A stretch of DNA of 64,000 nt from Halomonas citrativorans (GTDB lineage: Bacteria; Pseudomonadota; Gammaproteobacteria; Pseudomonadales; Halomonadaceae): assembly GCF_900163645.1 (NCBI RefSeq), contig NZ_FUKM01000017.1, positions 1-64,000 on the forward strand. Reading direction: 5' to 3'. A model generated the notes under the pieces. That model made no database searches. It saw only the letters and a list, made by a program, of their open reading frames with translations, and was not told the origin of the DNA. Numbering within the stretch: position 1 is the stretch's first letter; every line of letters begins with the position of its first letter. Below are positions 1 to 7,892 of this stretch, one piece after another. A program made the position numbers and the translations under genes.

Positions 1-21
1 CATGATCAAACTCTTCAGTTT
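1..21 (-). rRNA. 16S ribosomal RNA, 5' tip only
   Basis: The reverse complement of the first bases reads AACTGAAGAGTTTGATCATG, the conserved 5' end of bacterial 16S rRNA. Only about 21 nt lie in the window and the gene continues to the left. The mature 5' end is placed at about position 21 by analogy with the E. coli AAATTGAAGAG start, so it may be off by a few bases. Confidence 0.9.
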
Positions 22-41
22 AAAATCAGTGTGATTCTTAC

Positions 42-154
42 TTGTCACTCGAAAGTGACAAAGGTGAATCAATCCTGGCTCAAGGTTCAAACGAATTTGA
101 AGAATTCGAAAATTCTTCTTGTGCGCCTGCCTTGATATCTGGTGACTTGTCACC
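42..154 (-). other. pre-16S rRNA leader with three hairpins
   Basis: Three inverted repeats lie directly upstream of the 16S 5' end. At 42-61 there is an 8-bp stem (TTGTCACT/AGTGACAA) with a CGAA loop. At 99-118 there is another 8-bp stem (GAAGAATT/AATTCTTC), also with a CGAA loop. At 141-154 GGTGAC/GTCACC pair around TT. Leader structures of this kind in rrn transcripts guide ribosome assembly and processing; that role is inferred from family knowledge. Confidence 0.6.
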
Positions 155-192
155 CTCATCGGCAAACGCCCACATGAATTACCTGATCAAAT

Positions 193-203
193 TGTTAAAG
201 AGC
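193..203 (-). promoter_or_regulatory. rrn boxA antitermination site
   Basis: The minus strand reads GCTCTTTAACA, followed by ATTTGATCA. This matches the boxA element (TGCTCTTTAACA) that loads the Nus antitermination complex on rRNA transcripts. It lies between the promoter and the 16S 5' end, as expected. Confidence 0.85.
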
Positions 204-275
204 TGTTTCGCTTGAGGTAAGTGGAGAACCACTCGACTCGATGACCGGAGCCGTTTGCCTCAGCGAGGAAGGCGT

Positions 276-303
276 ATTCTACGCATTTCCTGGTGTTTGT
301 CAA
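276..303 (-). promoter_or_regulatory. main rRNA operon promoter
   Basis: On the minus strand, TTGACA (298-303) and TAGAAT (276-281) are separated by 16 bp. The -35 is consensus and the -10 is near consensus. Transcription would start near 269, giving a leader of about 250 nt that contains boxA. The upstream flank carries an A-rich stretch (CTAAAAACAG) that could act as an UP element. Confidence 0.8.
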
Positions 304-420
304 CCGCTGTTTTTAGCGGGTGAAGCAAGCAACCAAAACGACGCTAACTTCCTGACAAACCGAAGGTTTTCACCTTCACTCACCGCTGGTAACGCTGGGC
401 GTCCCCGGCAGCGGATGCGT

Positions 421-449
421 ACTTTACGGGTTCACCAGGCGTTTGGCAA
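421..449 (-). promoter_or_regulatory. possible second rRNA promoter
   Basis: On the minus strand, TTGCCA (444-449) and TAAAGT (421-426) are separated by 17 bp, about 150 bp upstream of the main promoter. Tandem promoters are usual for rrn operons, but this one is weaker and judged by eye only. Confidence 0.4.
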
Positions 450-480
450 GCACTATCTTTAAAAAGATCCAGCGCCCTAT

Positions 481-533
481 AAAAAAGCGGCAAACCTTCA
501 TTATGGATATGCTCCATAGCAAGAGGCTGCCGC
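481..533 (-). terminator. probable terminator after the acyl-CoA dehydrogenase gene
   Basis: On the minus strand GCGGCA (528-533) pairs with TGCCGC (487-492), followed by six T (481-486). The 35-nt interior holds a 6-bp hairpin of its own (TATGGA/TCCATA, 502-518). It separates the upstream gene from the rrn promoters. The long interior makes the call moderate. Confidence 0.45.
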
Positions 534-602
534 AAACCACCGAACACAGTACTTACAAAAACATCTGACTGGTACCAAGAGCACGCCTACACAAGCTGCC
601 GG

Positions 603-2408
603 TTAAATCTCAAAGCCCAACCCAAAATCTTCGCTGGAAATAGCCATTAGGCTGGCAGCACCGGCTTGGATCATTTGTGCATGCGCTTTCGTACGCGGCA
701 GTAGCCGCTGATAGTAGAATCGCGCAGTATTAAGCTTAGCGGTATAAAACGCCTTATCATCACCTTCAAGCGCAACAGATGCTTGCTTAGCAGCACGCGC
801 AAACAGGTAGGCAAGCGTGACATAGCCGGAATACATCAGATAGTCGACACTTGCCGCCCCAACTTCCTCACGATCCTGCATCGCTTTCATGCCAACCCCC
901 ATCGTAAGCTCACCCCACTCTGCGTTGAGCTTAGACAGCGGCGTAATGAACTCTTTAAGCGTAGGGTTATCAGCCTCGGCTTTACAGAATTTATGAATCT
1001 CTTTGGTAAAGACCTTGAGCGACTCCCCTTGGCTCATCAGCACTTTTCGACCCAACAGGTCGAGTGCCTGAATGCCGGTAGTACCTTCATAGAGCCGCGT
1101 AATACGTGCATCACGCACTAGCTGCTCCATCCCCCACTCTTTAATAAAGCCGTGACCACCAAAAACCTGCACGCCTTCATTAGTACTCTCAAAACCGACT
1201 TCCGTTAAAAACGCTTTAACGATCGGCGTGAGCAGTCCCAGCAAGGTTTCAGCACGCTCTTTTTCTTCACCAGGCTGGCCAAGCTCAACGGTGTCCAGCA
1301 GCTGGGCGGCGTAAAGCACCAGCATGCGCCCACCTTCGGCAAACGCTTTTTGCGTTAGCAGCATCCGGCGCACATCCGGATGAACGATAATCGGGTCGGC
1401 AGGTTTTTCGGGCGCCTGCTTGCCTGACAAACCACGCATCTGCAGGCGGTCACGGGCGTAGCTCAACGAATTTTGAAAACTGGCTTCAATGAGGCCAAGC
1501 CCTTGGATACCCACGCCAAGGCGCGCAGCATTCATCATGGTAAACATGCACGCCAGCCCTTTATTAGGCGATCCAACCAGATAACCAGTGGCACCATCAA
1601 AGTTCATGACGCACGTCGCGTTACCATGAATGCCCATTTTATGCTCAAGGGAGCCGCAGGTTACCCCATTGCGCTCACCGGGATTGCCATCCGCATTAGG
1701 TAAAAACTTAGGCACTACAAAGAGTGAAATACCTTTTGACCCTTCTGGCGCATCAGGCAGTTTGGCGAGAACCAGATGAACGATATTTTCGGCCAGGTCA
1801 TGCTCTCCAGCGGAGATAAATATCTTGGTGCCGGTAATGGTATAAGCCTCTCCAGCGGCTGGCACGGCGCGAGTCTTGATTAACCCGAGATCGGTACCAC
1901 AATGAGGCTCTGTTAAGCACATGGTGCCCGTCCAAACGCCTTCAACCAGCTTGGTAAGATACGTCGCTTTCTGCTCGTCGGTGCCATGATGGCGCAGCGC
2001 GTCAGCGGCACCATGAGAAAGCCCTGGATACATGCCCCAAGCCAAATTGGTCGCGCAGATCATTTCCGAAAGTACCATAGCAAGCGAAGGCGGCAGCCCT
2101 TGCCCACCGTGCTCGGGGTCAGCCGCCAGACTTGGCCAACCGCCTTCTACGTACTGCTGGTACGCCTCCTTGAAGCCTTGAGGTGCTTTCACCTCACCGC
2201 CCTCTAGCACACAGCCCTCTTCATCGCCGCTTTGATTAATCGGCAGGAGAACATCACGAGCAAAGCGCGCGCCCTCTTCCAGAATGGCGGCCACTACGTC
2301 GGGTGAAGCGTCATCACCTCCAGGCAATGCAGCGTAGTGAGTAGGATAATCAAGCATTTCGTCCATGACGAAACGCATATCACGCAGAGGGGCCTGATAA
2401 CTTGGCAT
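603..2408 (-). CDS. acyl-CoA dehydrogenase, long (about 600 aa) DmdC/FadE-like type
   Basis: A 601-aa FAD flavoprotein that should catalyse the alpha,beta-dehydrogenation of an acyl-CoA, the first step of beta-oxidation. Its N-terminus (PSYQAPLRDMRFVMDE) is typical of the long acyl-CoA dehydrogenases with an extra C-terminal domain, the family that includes 3-methylmercaptopropionyl-CoA dehydrogenase DmdC. The FAD/substrate segment MCLTEPHCGTDLG is at about 163-175 and the catalytic base is probably Glu441 in RLYEGTTGIQ. The ATG at 2408 is chosen because AGGAGA lies just upstream and homology begins there. A longer frame runs to 2471 but starts inside an operator palindrome. The substrate chain length cannot be read from the sequence; aliphatic acyl-CoA is likelier than methylthiopropionyl-CoA given the beta-oxidation genes nearby. 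Confidence 0.9.
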   Translation of the reverse strand: MPSYQAPLRDMRFVMDEMLDYPTHYAALPGGDDASPDVVAAILEEGARFARDVLLPINQSGDEEGCVLEGGEVKAPQGFKEAYQQYVEGGWPSLAADPEHGGQGLPPSLAMVLSEMICATNLAWGMYPGLSHGAADALRHHGTDEQKATYLTKLVEGVWTGTMCLTEPHCGTDLGLIKTRAVPAAGEAYTITGTKIFISAGEHDLAENIVHLVLAKLPDAPEGSKGISLFVVPKFLPNADGNPGERNGVTCGSLEHKMGIHGNATCVMNFDGATGYLVGSPNKGLACMFTMMNAARLGVGIQGLGLIEASFQNSLSYARDRLQMRGLSGKQAPEKPADPIIVHPDVRRMLLTQKAFAEGGRMLVLYAAQLLDTVELGQPGEEKERAETLLGLLTPIVKAFLTEVGFESTNEGVQVFGGHGFIKEWGMEQLVRDARITRLYEGTTGIQALDLLGRKVLMSQGESLKVFTKEIHKFCKAEADNPTLKEFITPLSKLNAEWGELTMGVGMKAMQDREEVGAASVDYLMYSGYVTLAYLFARAAKQASVALEGDDKAFYTAKLNTARFYYQRLLPRTKAHAQMIQAGAASLMAISSEDFGLGFEI

Positions 2409-2457
2409 AGCACTTCTCCTAAACGGGGAGTTGAAAGCAGCACTAGATTTCAAAACA

Positions 2458-2481
2458 GCTTTCAAACACATGTTTGAAAGC
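2458..2481. promoter_or_regulatory. PsrA-like operator (fatty-acid regulator box)
   Basis: Perfect 10-bp arms, GCTTTCAAAC and GTTTGAAAGC, flank ACAT. The core CAAAC-N4-GTTTG fits the PsrA box described in Pseudomonas ((C/G)AAAC-N2-4-GTTT(G/C)). It overlaps the predicted -10 of the acyl-CoA dehydrogenase promoter, a repressor position. The PsrA gene itself is not in the window. Confidence 0.7.
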
Positions 2482-2506
2482 TAGCGCGCACCGCAAAGCG
2501 AGTCAA
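2478..2506 (-). promoter_or_regulatory. predicted promoter of the acyl-CoA dehydrogenase gene
   Basis: On the minus strand TTGACT (2501-2506) and TAGCTT (2478-2483) are 17 bp apart. The PsrA-like palindrome overlaps the -10 and the likely start point, which supports repression when fatty acyl-CoA is absent. Confidence 0.5.
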
Positions 2507-2579
2507 GCGAGCGTTTGAATTAAAGCCACATTACCGCTAGTCCTTTGGTCGAAGCATTGAGAATTGATCGGCTAAACGC

Positions 2580-2610
2580 AAAAAACTCGCCAGCCGAATT
2601 GCTGGCGAGT
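2580..2610 (-). terminator. rho-independent terminator of the SDR gene
   Basis: A perfect 10-bp stem (ACTCGCCAGC 2585-2594 with GCTGGCGAGT 2601-2610, six-base loop) is followed on the minus strand by a run of T. It lies 26 bp after the SDR stop codon. Confidence 0.88.
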
Positions 2611-2635
2611 TGATGTCTGAGCAACGGATGCGCTT

Positions 2636-3403
2636 TCACTGCATCCTAATACCACCATCCAACCGAATCACCTCACCATTAAGCATGGAATTAACAATGA
2701 TATGCTCGGCTAGCTGGGCAAATTCCTCTGCCTTGCCTAACCGCTTTGGAAAAGGAACGGAGGCGGCAAGCGCTTGGGCGGCTTCATCAGGTATGTCGCC
2801 CATCATCGGCGTTTCAAACACGCCCGGCGCAATCGCCATGACACGAATAGCATGCCGAGAAAGCTCTCTAGCGGCAGGCAAACTCATCCCCACCACGCCT
2901 GCTTTAGAGGCGCTGTAAGCGCACTGCCCCACCTGGCCATCGAAGGCGGCTATAGATGCCGTGTTAATAATCACGCCACGCTCGCCATCCTTATTGGGCG
3001 TGTTTTTTGCCATGGTCGCCGCTGCCAAGCGCATGACGTTGAAGGTACCCACCAGATTGATATTGATTGTTTTGGCATAGGCGTCAAGGTCAGCCGGATT
3101 GCCTTCTCGATCTACCAGCTTGGCCACACTAATCACGCCAGCACAGTGAATAACGCCCGCCACCCCTTTTTCTTCGCTTAATTTGGCAGCGACATCGAAC
3201 GCCAGCTGCATTTGTTCTGAAGAAGTAATATCGGCCATACAGGCTTTTGCGCGCTCTCCTAGTTGGGCAGCATGACGGCTAATACTGTCGCTTACATCAC
3301 ACAGGACCACCTTGGCGCCAGCGGCCACCAACCGCTCAGCCGTTGCTGCGCCCAACCCAGACGCCGCGCCCGTAATTAAAAACGTACTCTCCTTTACCTG
3401 CAT
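2636..3403 (-). CDS. short-chain dehydrogenase, 3-hydroxyacyl-CoA dehydrogenase (HSD10) type
   Basis: A 255-aa NAD-dependent SDR. The cofactor motif TGAASGLG is at 11-18 and the catalytic set is Ser150, Tyr163 and Lys167 (YSASK). The segment around Ser150 ([14 protein letters not shown]) closely follows mitochondrial HSD10 and its bacterial relatives, which oxidise short or branched 3-hydroxyacyl-CoA. The C-terminal [12 protein letters not shown] also fits that group. The ATG has AAGGAG upstream. Its neighbours are an acyl-CoA dehydrogenase and, beyond the TetR gene, a thiolase, so the three could supply steps 1, 3 and 4 of a beta-oxidation route; no enoyl-CoA hydratase is present here. A 3-oxoacyl-ACP reductase role is less likely. 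Confidence 0.85.
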   Translation of the reverse strand: MQVKESTFLITGAASGLGAATAERLVAAGAKVVLCDVSDSISRHAAQLGERAKACMADITSSEQMQLAFDVAAKLSEEKGVAGVIHCAGVISVAKLVDREGNPADLDAYAKTININLVGTFNVMRLAAATMAKNTPNKDGERGVIINTASIAAFDGQVGQCAYSASKAGVVGMSLPAARELSRHAIRVMAIAPGVFETPMMGDIPDEAAQALAASVPFPKRLGKAEEFAQLAEHIIVNSMLNGEVIRLDGGIRMQ

Positions 3404-3734
3404 AATAGCGCTCCTTTATTTGTTATTCGCGAATGTACTATTAATGGATACGCGCTCTTTCAAGGGATTTATACACACTGCTTGAAACGCTGGATTTCTA
3501 CCGCCACGCCTTTTAGGCAGCTCCGCCTTAACACAGGGGCGTCCATCTTTTATGTTAGATTTCTACAAGCACTCGTTTACGTTAACGTAAATACAACGCT
3601 AAAAGCTATACGCACAATAGCGCCAACTATCCAGAGCATTCAGGGTAATAGACTGCTTCGCTTGAGGGTGCAAGCACCACACAGATAGATAGCGAAAACT
3701 AACAATGCTGATTCAAAAAAGAAGCAAACGCCCG
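3404..3734. other. 331-bp non-coding stretch between SDR and TetR genes
   Basis: No credible gene is present. The only strong feature is the 16-bp palindrome at 3576-3591. No promoter stood out with confidence on either strand. Confidence 0.6.
3576..3591. promoter_or_regulatory. 16-bp perfect palindrome, probable operator
   Basis: TTTACGTTAACGTAAA is perfectly self-complementary. From memory it resembles the TTTACGT-type motif reported for LiuR (MerR family) regulators of branched-chain amino acid and fatty-acid degradation. It sits about 170 bp upstream of the SDR gene and downstream of a TetR gene. Which protein binds it is unknown. Confidence 0.5.
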
Positions 3735-4307
3735 TTAATGAGCCATGATCATCGCCACCAACTCATCCGCAAGGTCATCTGGCGTACGCGGGCCACTGGG
3801 GTCATACCAGCGCACGGTCCAGTTCAAAGCGCCCAATATAAATCGCGAAACCAGAAAGCGATCCCCACGGATAAGCTGCGCTTCCAGCGCATCGTCTATA
3901 ACCTGCACCCACAAGGCCTCATACGCATCGCGCAAATGGCTTAAATGGGCACTAGCGACAGGGTCCAAGCGCCGCCATTCAAACAGGGCCACCACATGGG
4001 CATTGCGGTCGGTAAAAAGTGTTTCCAGATGAGCACGTGCCATCGCGCGCAGCCGCGCTTCAGGATCAGACGAGCAGTGCTCAATTGATTGGCGAGCAAT
4101 CGTTAACGCATTCTGCATTCCTTCCTCGATCACCGCAGCAAGGATTTCCTGTTTGTCTTTAAAGTGATGAAACAGGCTGCCGGACTTGATACCCATTTCC
4201 TGCGCCAGCATACGTACAGTGGTACGATCAAAGCCCTCCTGAACAAAAAGCTGAGCCGCTAAACGCGTCAATTCCTTGCGACGCACAGATGTATTTATTA
4301 CATTCAT
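3735..4307 (-). CDS. TetR/AcrR family transcriptional regulator
   Basis: A 190-aa protein. A classic TetR N-terminal helix-turn-helix (TTVRMLAQEMGIKSGSLFHHF at about 31-51) is followed by an all-helical ligand-binding domain. It is divergent from the thiolase gene (start-to-start gap 117 bp) and lies between genes for acyl-CoA metabolism, so an acyl-CoA-responsive local repressor is the natural guess; the ligand is not known. The ATG at 4307 is preferred. The longer frame to 4370 begins with TTG and has no ribosome-binding site, whereas the ATG has only a weak GTGAGTGAA upstream. Confidence 0.85.
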   Translation of the reverse strand: MNVINTSVRRKELTRLAAQLFVQEGFDRTTVRMLAQEMGIKSGSLFHHFKDKQEILAAVIEEGMQNALTIARQSIEHCSSDPEARLRAMARAHLETLFTDRNAHVVALFEWRRLDPVASAHLSHLRDAYEALWVQVIDDALEAQLIRGDRFLVSRFILGALNWTVRWYDPSGPRTPDDLADELVAMIMAH

Positions 4308-4424
4308 TTCACTCACACTAGCGCTTGCTTGGTTATCCACGAGAAAACCACAGCCCCGCCAATGGGTCAACGCATCGCTTATTGCCCAGCAGAATAATCA
4401 CAATAAATCCTAAGGAGTTAGCCA

Positions 4425-5612
4425 ATGAATACTGCAACCGATATCGTATTTCTATCCGCTGCACGCACCCCGATGGGAGGCATGATGGGCAGCTTATCGA
4501 GCATGAGCGCCCCTGAACTGGGCGCGGTTGCTATTCGTGCGGCGATTCAACGTGCGGGTATTGAGCCCGATGCAATTGATGAAGGCATTATGGGCTGCGT
4601 GCTTCCAGGTGGTGTCAAACAAGGCCCCGCTCGCCAAGCCATGCGTCAGGCCGGTATACCAGATGCGTGCGGCGCAATGACGATTAACAAGCTATGTGGT
4701 TCGGGTATGAAGGCCGCCATGCTCGCCCACGACGTGATTAAAGCGGGTAGTGGAAAAATTCTACTGGCGGGTGGCATGGAGTCCATGTCCAACGCACCCT
4801 ACGTGCTGACCAAAGCCCGCGGCGGTTATCGATTGGGCCACGGCGAGCTCAAAGACCACATGTTTCTGGATGGCCTTGAAGATGCTGAAACGGGCACATT
4901 AATGGGCGTTTTCGCTCAGGATATCGCTTCACGGCGAGGCTACACGCGGGAGCGTTTGGATGATTTTGCCATTGCCTCGCTCGAGCGCGCTATCGCGGCT
5001 TCCAACGGCGGGCAACTAACAGCTGAAATGGCGCCTGCCACCGTATCTACGCGCCAAGGCGACACGCTTATTGAACATGATGAACAGCCGTTTCAAGCCA
5101 AACTCGACAAAATTCGCCACATGCGACCAGCCTTTTCTAAAGACGGCACCATCACCGCAGCAAACGCCAGCTCTATCTCCGATGGCGCTTCAGCGCTTAT
5201 TGTGGCCAGCGCAGAAGCAGCCGAACGCCACGGCGTGAAGCCATTAGCCAGAATGCTGGGGCATGCAACCCACGCTCGCCACCCCAGCGAGTTTACGATT
5301 GCACCAGTAGGCGCCATAGAAAGCCTGATGAAAAAGCTTGGCTGGAGTGTCAACGATGTTGATTTATTTGAGATTAACGAAGCCTTTGCCGTAGTGACGC
5401 TAATGGCAATGGACGATTTGGGCTTGCCACACAGCAAGGTCAATATTTTTGGCGGCGCCTGCGCCCAAGGGCACCCTGTCGGCTCTACCGGCTCACGCAT
5501 CATTGCCACGCTTATTCACGCCCTACGTACTCAAGGCGGCAAACGTGGCATTGCCAGCCTGTGTATTGGCGGCGGCGAGGCCACGGCGGTTGCCGTTGAG
5601 CTTATCGACTGA
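4425..5612 (+). CDS. acetyl-CoA C-acyltransferase (thiolase)
   Basis: A 395-aa thiolase that cleaves 3-ketoacyl-CoA with CoA, or condenses two acetyl-CoA in reverse. The nucleophile is Cys91 (NKLCGSGMKA); His350 (GHPVGSTG) and Cys380 (CIGGGEATA) complete the active site, matching the usual spacing in about 392-aa biosynthetic and degradative thiolases. It starts at ATG with AAGGAG 9 bp upstream. It is divergent from the TetR gene and probably controlled by it. It ends at a hairpin shared with convergent pstB. Whether it favours acetoacetyl-CoA or longer 3-ketoacyl-CoA cannot be decided here. Confidence 0.92.
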   Translation: MNTATDIVFLSAARTPMGGMMGSLSSMSAPELGAVAIRAAIQRAGIEPDAIDEGIMGCVLPGGVKQGPARQAMRQAGIPDACGAMTINKLCGSGMKAAMLAHDVIKAGSGKILLAGGMESMSNAPYVLTKARGGYRLGHGELKDHMFLDGLEDAETGTLMGVFAQDIASRRGYTRERLDDFAIASLERAIAASNGGQLTAEMAPATVSTRQGDTLIEHDEQPFQAKLDKIRHMRPAFSKDGTITAANASSISDGASALIVASAEAAERHGVKPLARMLGHATHARHPSEFTIAPVGAIESLMKKLGWSVNDVDLFEINEAFAVVTLMAMDDLGLPHSKVNIFGGACAQGHPVGSTGSRIIATLIHALRTQGGKRGIASLCIGGGEATAVAVELID

Positions 5613-5621
5613 CATAAACGA

Positions 5622-5655
5622 CGCGGGGCCAACGCTTTTCAGCGTTAGCCCCGCG
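5622..5655. terminator. hairpin between convergent thiolase and pstB genes
   Basis: A 14-bp stem with one mismatch (5622-5635 against 5642-5655) around TTTTCA lies between two converging genes. It is GC-rich, but neither side has a clean T run, so termination in both directions is inferred from position. Confidence 0.5.
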
Positions 5656-5687
5656 CCCTTCTCCCGCTCACGATAGCAGGTCGTTGC

Positions 5688-6527
5688 CTAACCAAACCGC
5701 CCGGTAATGTAGTCGTGAGTACGCTGGTCCTGGGGGTTAGTGAATATCTGATCAGTGGTGTCCACTTCTACCAGGTCACCCATATGGAAGAACGCGGTGC
5801 GGTCTGCCACACGAGCGGCCTGCTGCATATTGTGGGTAACCATGACGATGGTATAGCTCTCACTTAGCTCATCAATCAGCTGCTCTACTTTGGCAGTGGC
5901 AATCGGGTCAAGTGCGGAGCACGGCTCATCCATCAAAATGACATCCGGACTTACCGCTACCGTTCGTGCAATACACAAACGCTGCTGCTGACCACCTGAC
6001 AACCCGGTACCTGGCTGATCAAGACGGTCTTTTACCTCTTCCCAAAGCCCTGCGCGGCGCAAGCTGCTTTCTACAATATCGTCAAGCTCGGCCTTACGCC
6101 GCGCCAAGCCATGCAGGCGCGGCCCATACGCAATATTTTCGTAGATGGATTTCGGGAAGGGATTAGGCTTTTGGAACACAATCCCCACCTGAGCACGTAG
6201 CAGCACCACATCACGGTTGGCCGCATAAATATCGTTTTTATCTAACGTGATTTTGCCTTCGACACGGCAAATATCGATGGTGTCGTTCATGCGGTTTAAG
6301 CAGCGTAAAAATGTCGATTTTCCGCAACCGGAAGGCCCAATAAAGGCCAGCACTTCATTTTCGTAGATATCCAGGTCAATACCGTTAATTGCCTGAGCGT
6401 CACCGTAAAACACCTTAACGGCTTCGGCACTCATTTTGACCTTGTCTTTCGCCTTGCTGGTGCGGCTTTCACCGCCCCCGACGCTAACCATGGGAGTTGT
6501 TGTCATCGGCTCTGTAGAAGTATTCAC
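5688..6527 (-). CDS. pstB: phosphate ABC transporter ATP-binding protein PstB
   Basis: A 279-aa ABC ATPase of the high-affinity phosphate importer. Walker A is GPSGCGKS (64-71), the signature LSGGQ is at 176-180 and Walker B VILMDEP at 196-202. The segment [15 protein letters not shown] is typical of PstB. The N-terminal extension of about 30 residues is longer than in E. coli. The start is a GTG directly after the pstA stop codon (TAAGTG) with AGGTGG inside the end of pstA, so translation is coupled. It is the last gene of pstSCAB. phoU, which often follows pstB, is absent; a converging thiolase comes next. Confidence 0.96.
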   Translation of the reverse strand: MNTSTEPMTTTPMVSVGGGESRTSKAKDKVKMSAEAVKVFYGDAQAINGIDLDIYENEVLAFIGPSGCGKSTFLRCLNRMNDTIDICRVEGKITLDKNDIYAANRDVVLLRAQVGIVFQKPNPFPKSIYENIAYGPRLHGLARRKAELDDIVESSLRRAGLWEEVKDRLDQPGTGLSGGQQQRLCIARTVAVSPDVILMDEPCSALDPIATAKVEQLIDELSESYTIVMVTHNMQQAARVADRTAFFHMGDLVEVDTTDQIFTNPQDQRTHDYITGRFG

Positions 6528-7892
6528 TTACCACCTCGTCTCGAATTTTTTACGCAACCAAATCGCCAATGCATTCAAGCTTAACATTAGTCCCAGCAAT
6601 ACAATGATGGCCGCAGACGTGCGTGCTTCGAAGAAATTCCGCAGCTCATTGCCTTGCCATAGATAAATCTGTACTGGCAGCGCGGTTGATTGATCCAACG
6701 GTGTTGCTGGCACACTCGCGACAAACGCGTTCATACCGATCAGAAGCAATGGAGCTGTTTCCCCCAATGCTTGAGCAACACCCAAAATAGAGCCTGTCAA
6801 AATACCGGGAAGCGCCAAGGGCAATACGTGGTGAAATACCGTCTGCACTCGCGATGCCCCGATTCCCAACGCCGCTTGACGAATAGAGGGCGGAATTGAG
6901 CGTAACGATGCCCGCGTAGCGATAATAATGGTCGGTAACGTCATCAACGTAAGCACCAGCCCCCCTACCAGCGGCGCTGAAATAGGCAATCTTAAATAGC
7001 CAATAAAGATAGATGCGCCCAGCAAACCAAACACAATGGAAGGAACCGCTGCCAGGTTATTGATATTGATTTCAATTAGATCGGTTAAGCGATTCTTGGG
7101 CGCAAACTCTTCCAGATAAATAGCGCTTGATACCCCTAACGGCACAGACAGCGCGATGACGATTATCATCATAAACAGCGAACCCATAAAGGCACCGGCC
7201 AGGCCCGCTGATGCCAAAGAGCTGCGTGAGTCAGTATTTAAAAATAACGAGGTACTAAACGCGTTACGAATGACGCCAGACGCATCAAGCTGATCAGCCC
7301 AGGCACGCGTTTGAGCACTTAGCTGTTGGCGTGCATCAGGCAAATCACGATCAATATTACCTTTGATCCAGACATCCACGTTCGCACTCGCCAGCATCTT
7401 GAGTTCGACGGTTTGCCCCAATAGCGAAGGATCTTCAACAAACCGATCACGCAACGCATAGCGCTCGCCGGAGGTGACAAGCGCACGCAGATCACGTAAC
7501 TGCGGCCCCTCTACCTCTACCCCCAATGCCTCTTCCAGAGCGTTATCAATTAAGGATTGCCAATTAACCTGCCCTGCCTGCGTTTCCCACTGTAAAAAAC
7601 GCTCTTCAAACTCAAACAGGCTCTCGCCACTAGCGCGTTCAGGCTTGGGCTCAAGCTGGATAATCTCAGGGTCGAAATACACATCCATATACATGGTGGC
7701 TTGCCAAAACGCAGGCACACCACGCATCAGGATACTGATAAACAGGATGGCGACCAGCGCCATACCGGTGATAACAGCGGCGAGACCCATCCGCCGGAAG
7801 CCGTTCTCTTTGCGATGCCGTTTCGCCAGCGACTTTTCAATCGTCATCAGCCGATGTTGCCGACGCTGCTCAATCGTTATGGACATAGTCAC
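6528..7892 (-). CDS. pstA: phosphate ABC transporter permease PstA
   Basis: A 454-aa inner-membrane permease. One transmembrane helix near residues 35-55 is followed by a large periplasmic insert of roughly 150 residues, then a cluster of helices with the permease coupling segment (ALGASRVQTVFHHVLPLALPGI is close to the family EAA loop). It is much longer than E. coli PstA (about 296 aa) because of the N-terminal insert, a form also seen in Pseudomonas. The frame opens with GTG directly after the pstC stop (TAAGTG), and an ATG two codons later (7886) is an equally good start; neither has a strong ribosome-binding site. Confidence 0.94.
   Translation of the reverse strand: MTMSITIEQRRQHRLMTIEKSLAKRHRKENGFRRMGLAAVITGMALVAILFISILMRGVPAFWQATMYMDVYFDPEIIQLEPKPERASGESLFEFEERFLQWETQAGQVNWQSLIDNALEEALGVEVEGPQLRDLRALVTSGERYALRDRFVEDPSLLGQTVELKMLASANVDVWIKGNIDRDLPDARQQLSAQTRAWADQLDASGVIRNAFSTSLFLNTDSRSSLASAGLAGAFMGSLFMMIIVIALSVPLGVSSAIYLEEFAPKNRLTDLIEININNLAAVPSIVFGLLGASIFIGYLRLPISAPLVGGLVLTLMTLPTIIIATRASLRSIPPSIRQAALGIGASRVQTVFHHVLPLALPGILTGSILGVAQALGETAPLLLIGMNAFVASVPATPLDQSTALPVQIYLWQGNELRNFFEARTSAAIIVLLGLMLSLNALAIWLRKKFETRW

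Noticed and set aside
241..462. 73-aa ORF on the plus strand upstream of the acyl-CoA dehydrogenase
   Set aside because: It lies antisense to the rRNA promoter and leader, whose -35, -10 and boxA elements explain the sequence. It has no ribosome-binding site.
3705..3944. 79-aa plus-strand ORF over the end of the TetR gene
   Set aside because: It is largely antisense to the TetR coding sequence, without a ribosome-binding site or recognisable motif.
4308..4370. Longer N-terminus for the TetR regulator
   Set aside because: The extension starts at TTG without a ribosome-binding site and adds sequence not seen in TetR proteins.
603..5612. The fatty-acid genes as a complete new catabolic island
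   Set aside because: There is no enoyl-CoA hydratase, transporter or CoA ligase directly linked, and the genes lie on two strands with separate control. They look like ordinary dispersed beta-oxidation genes.
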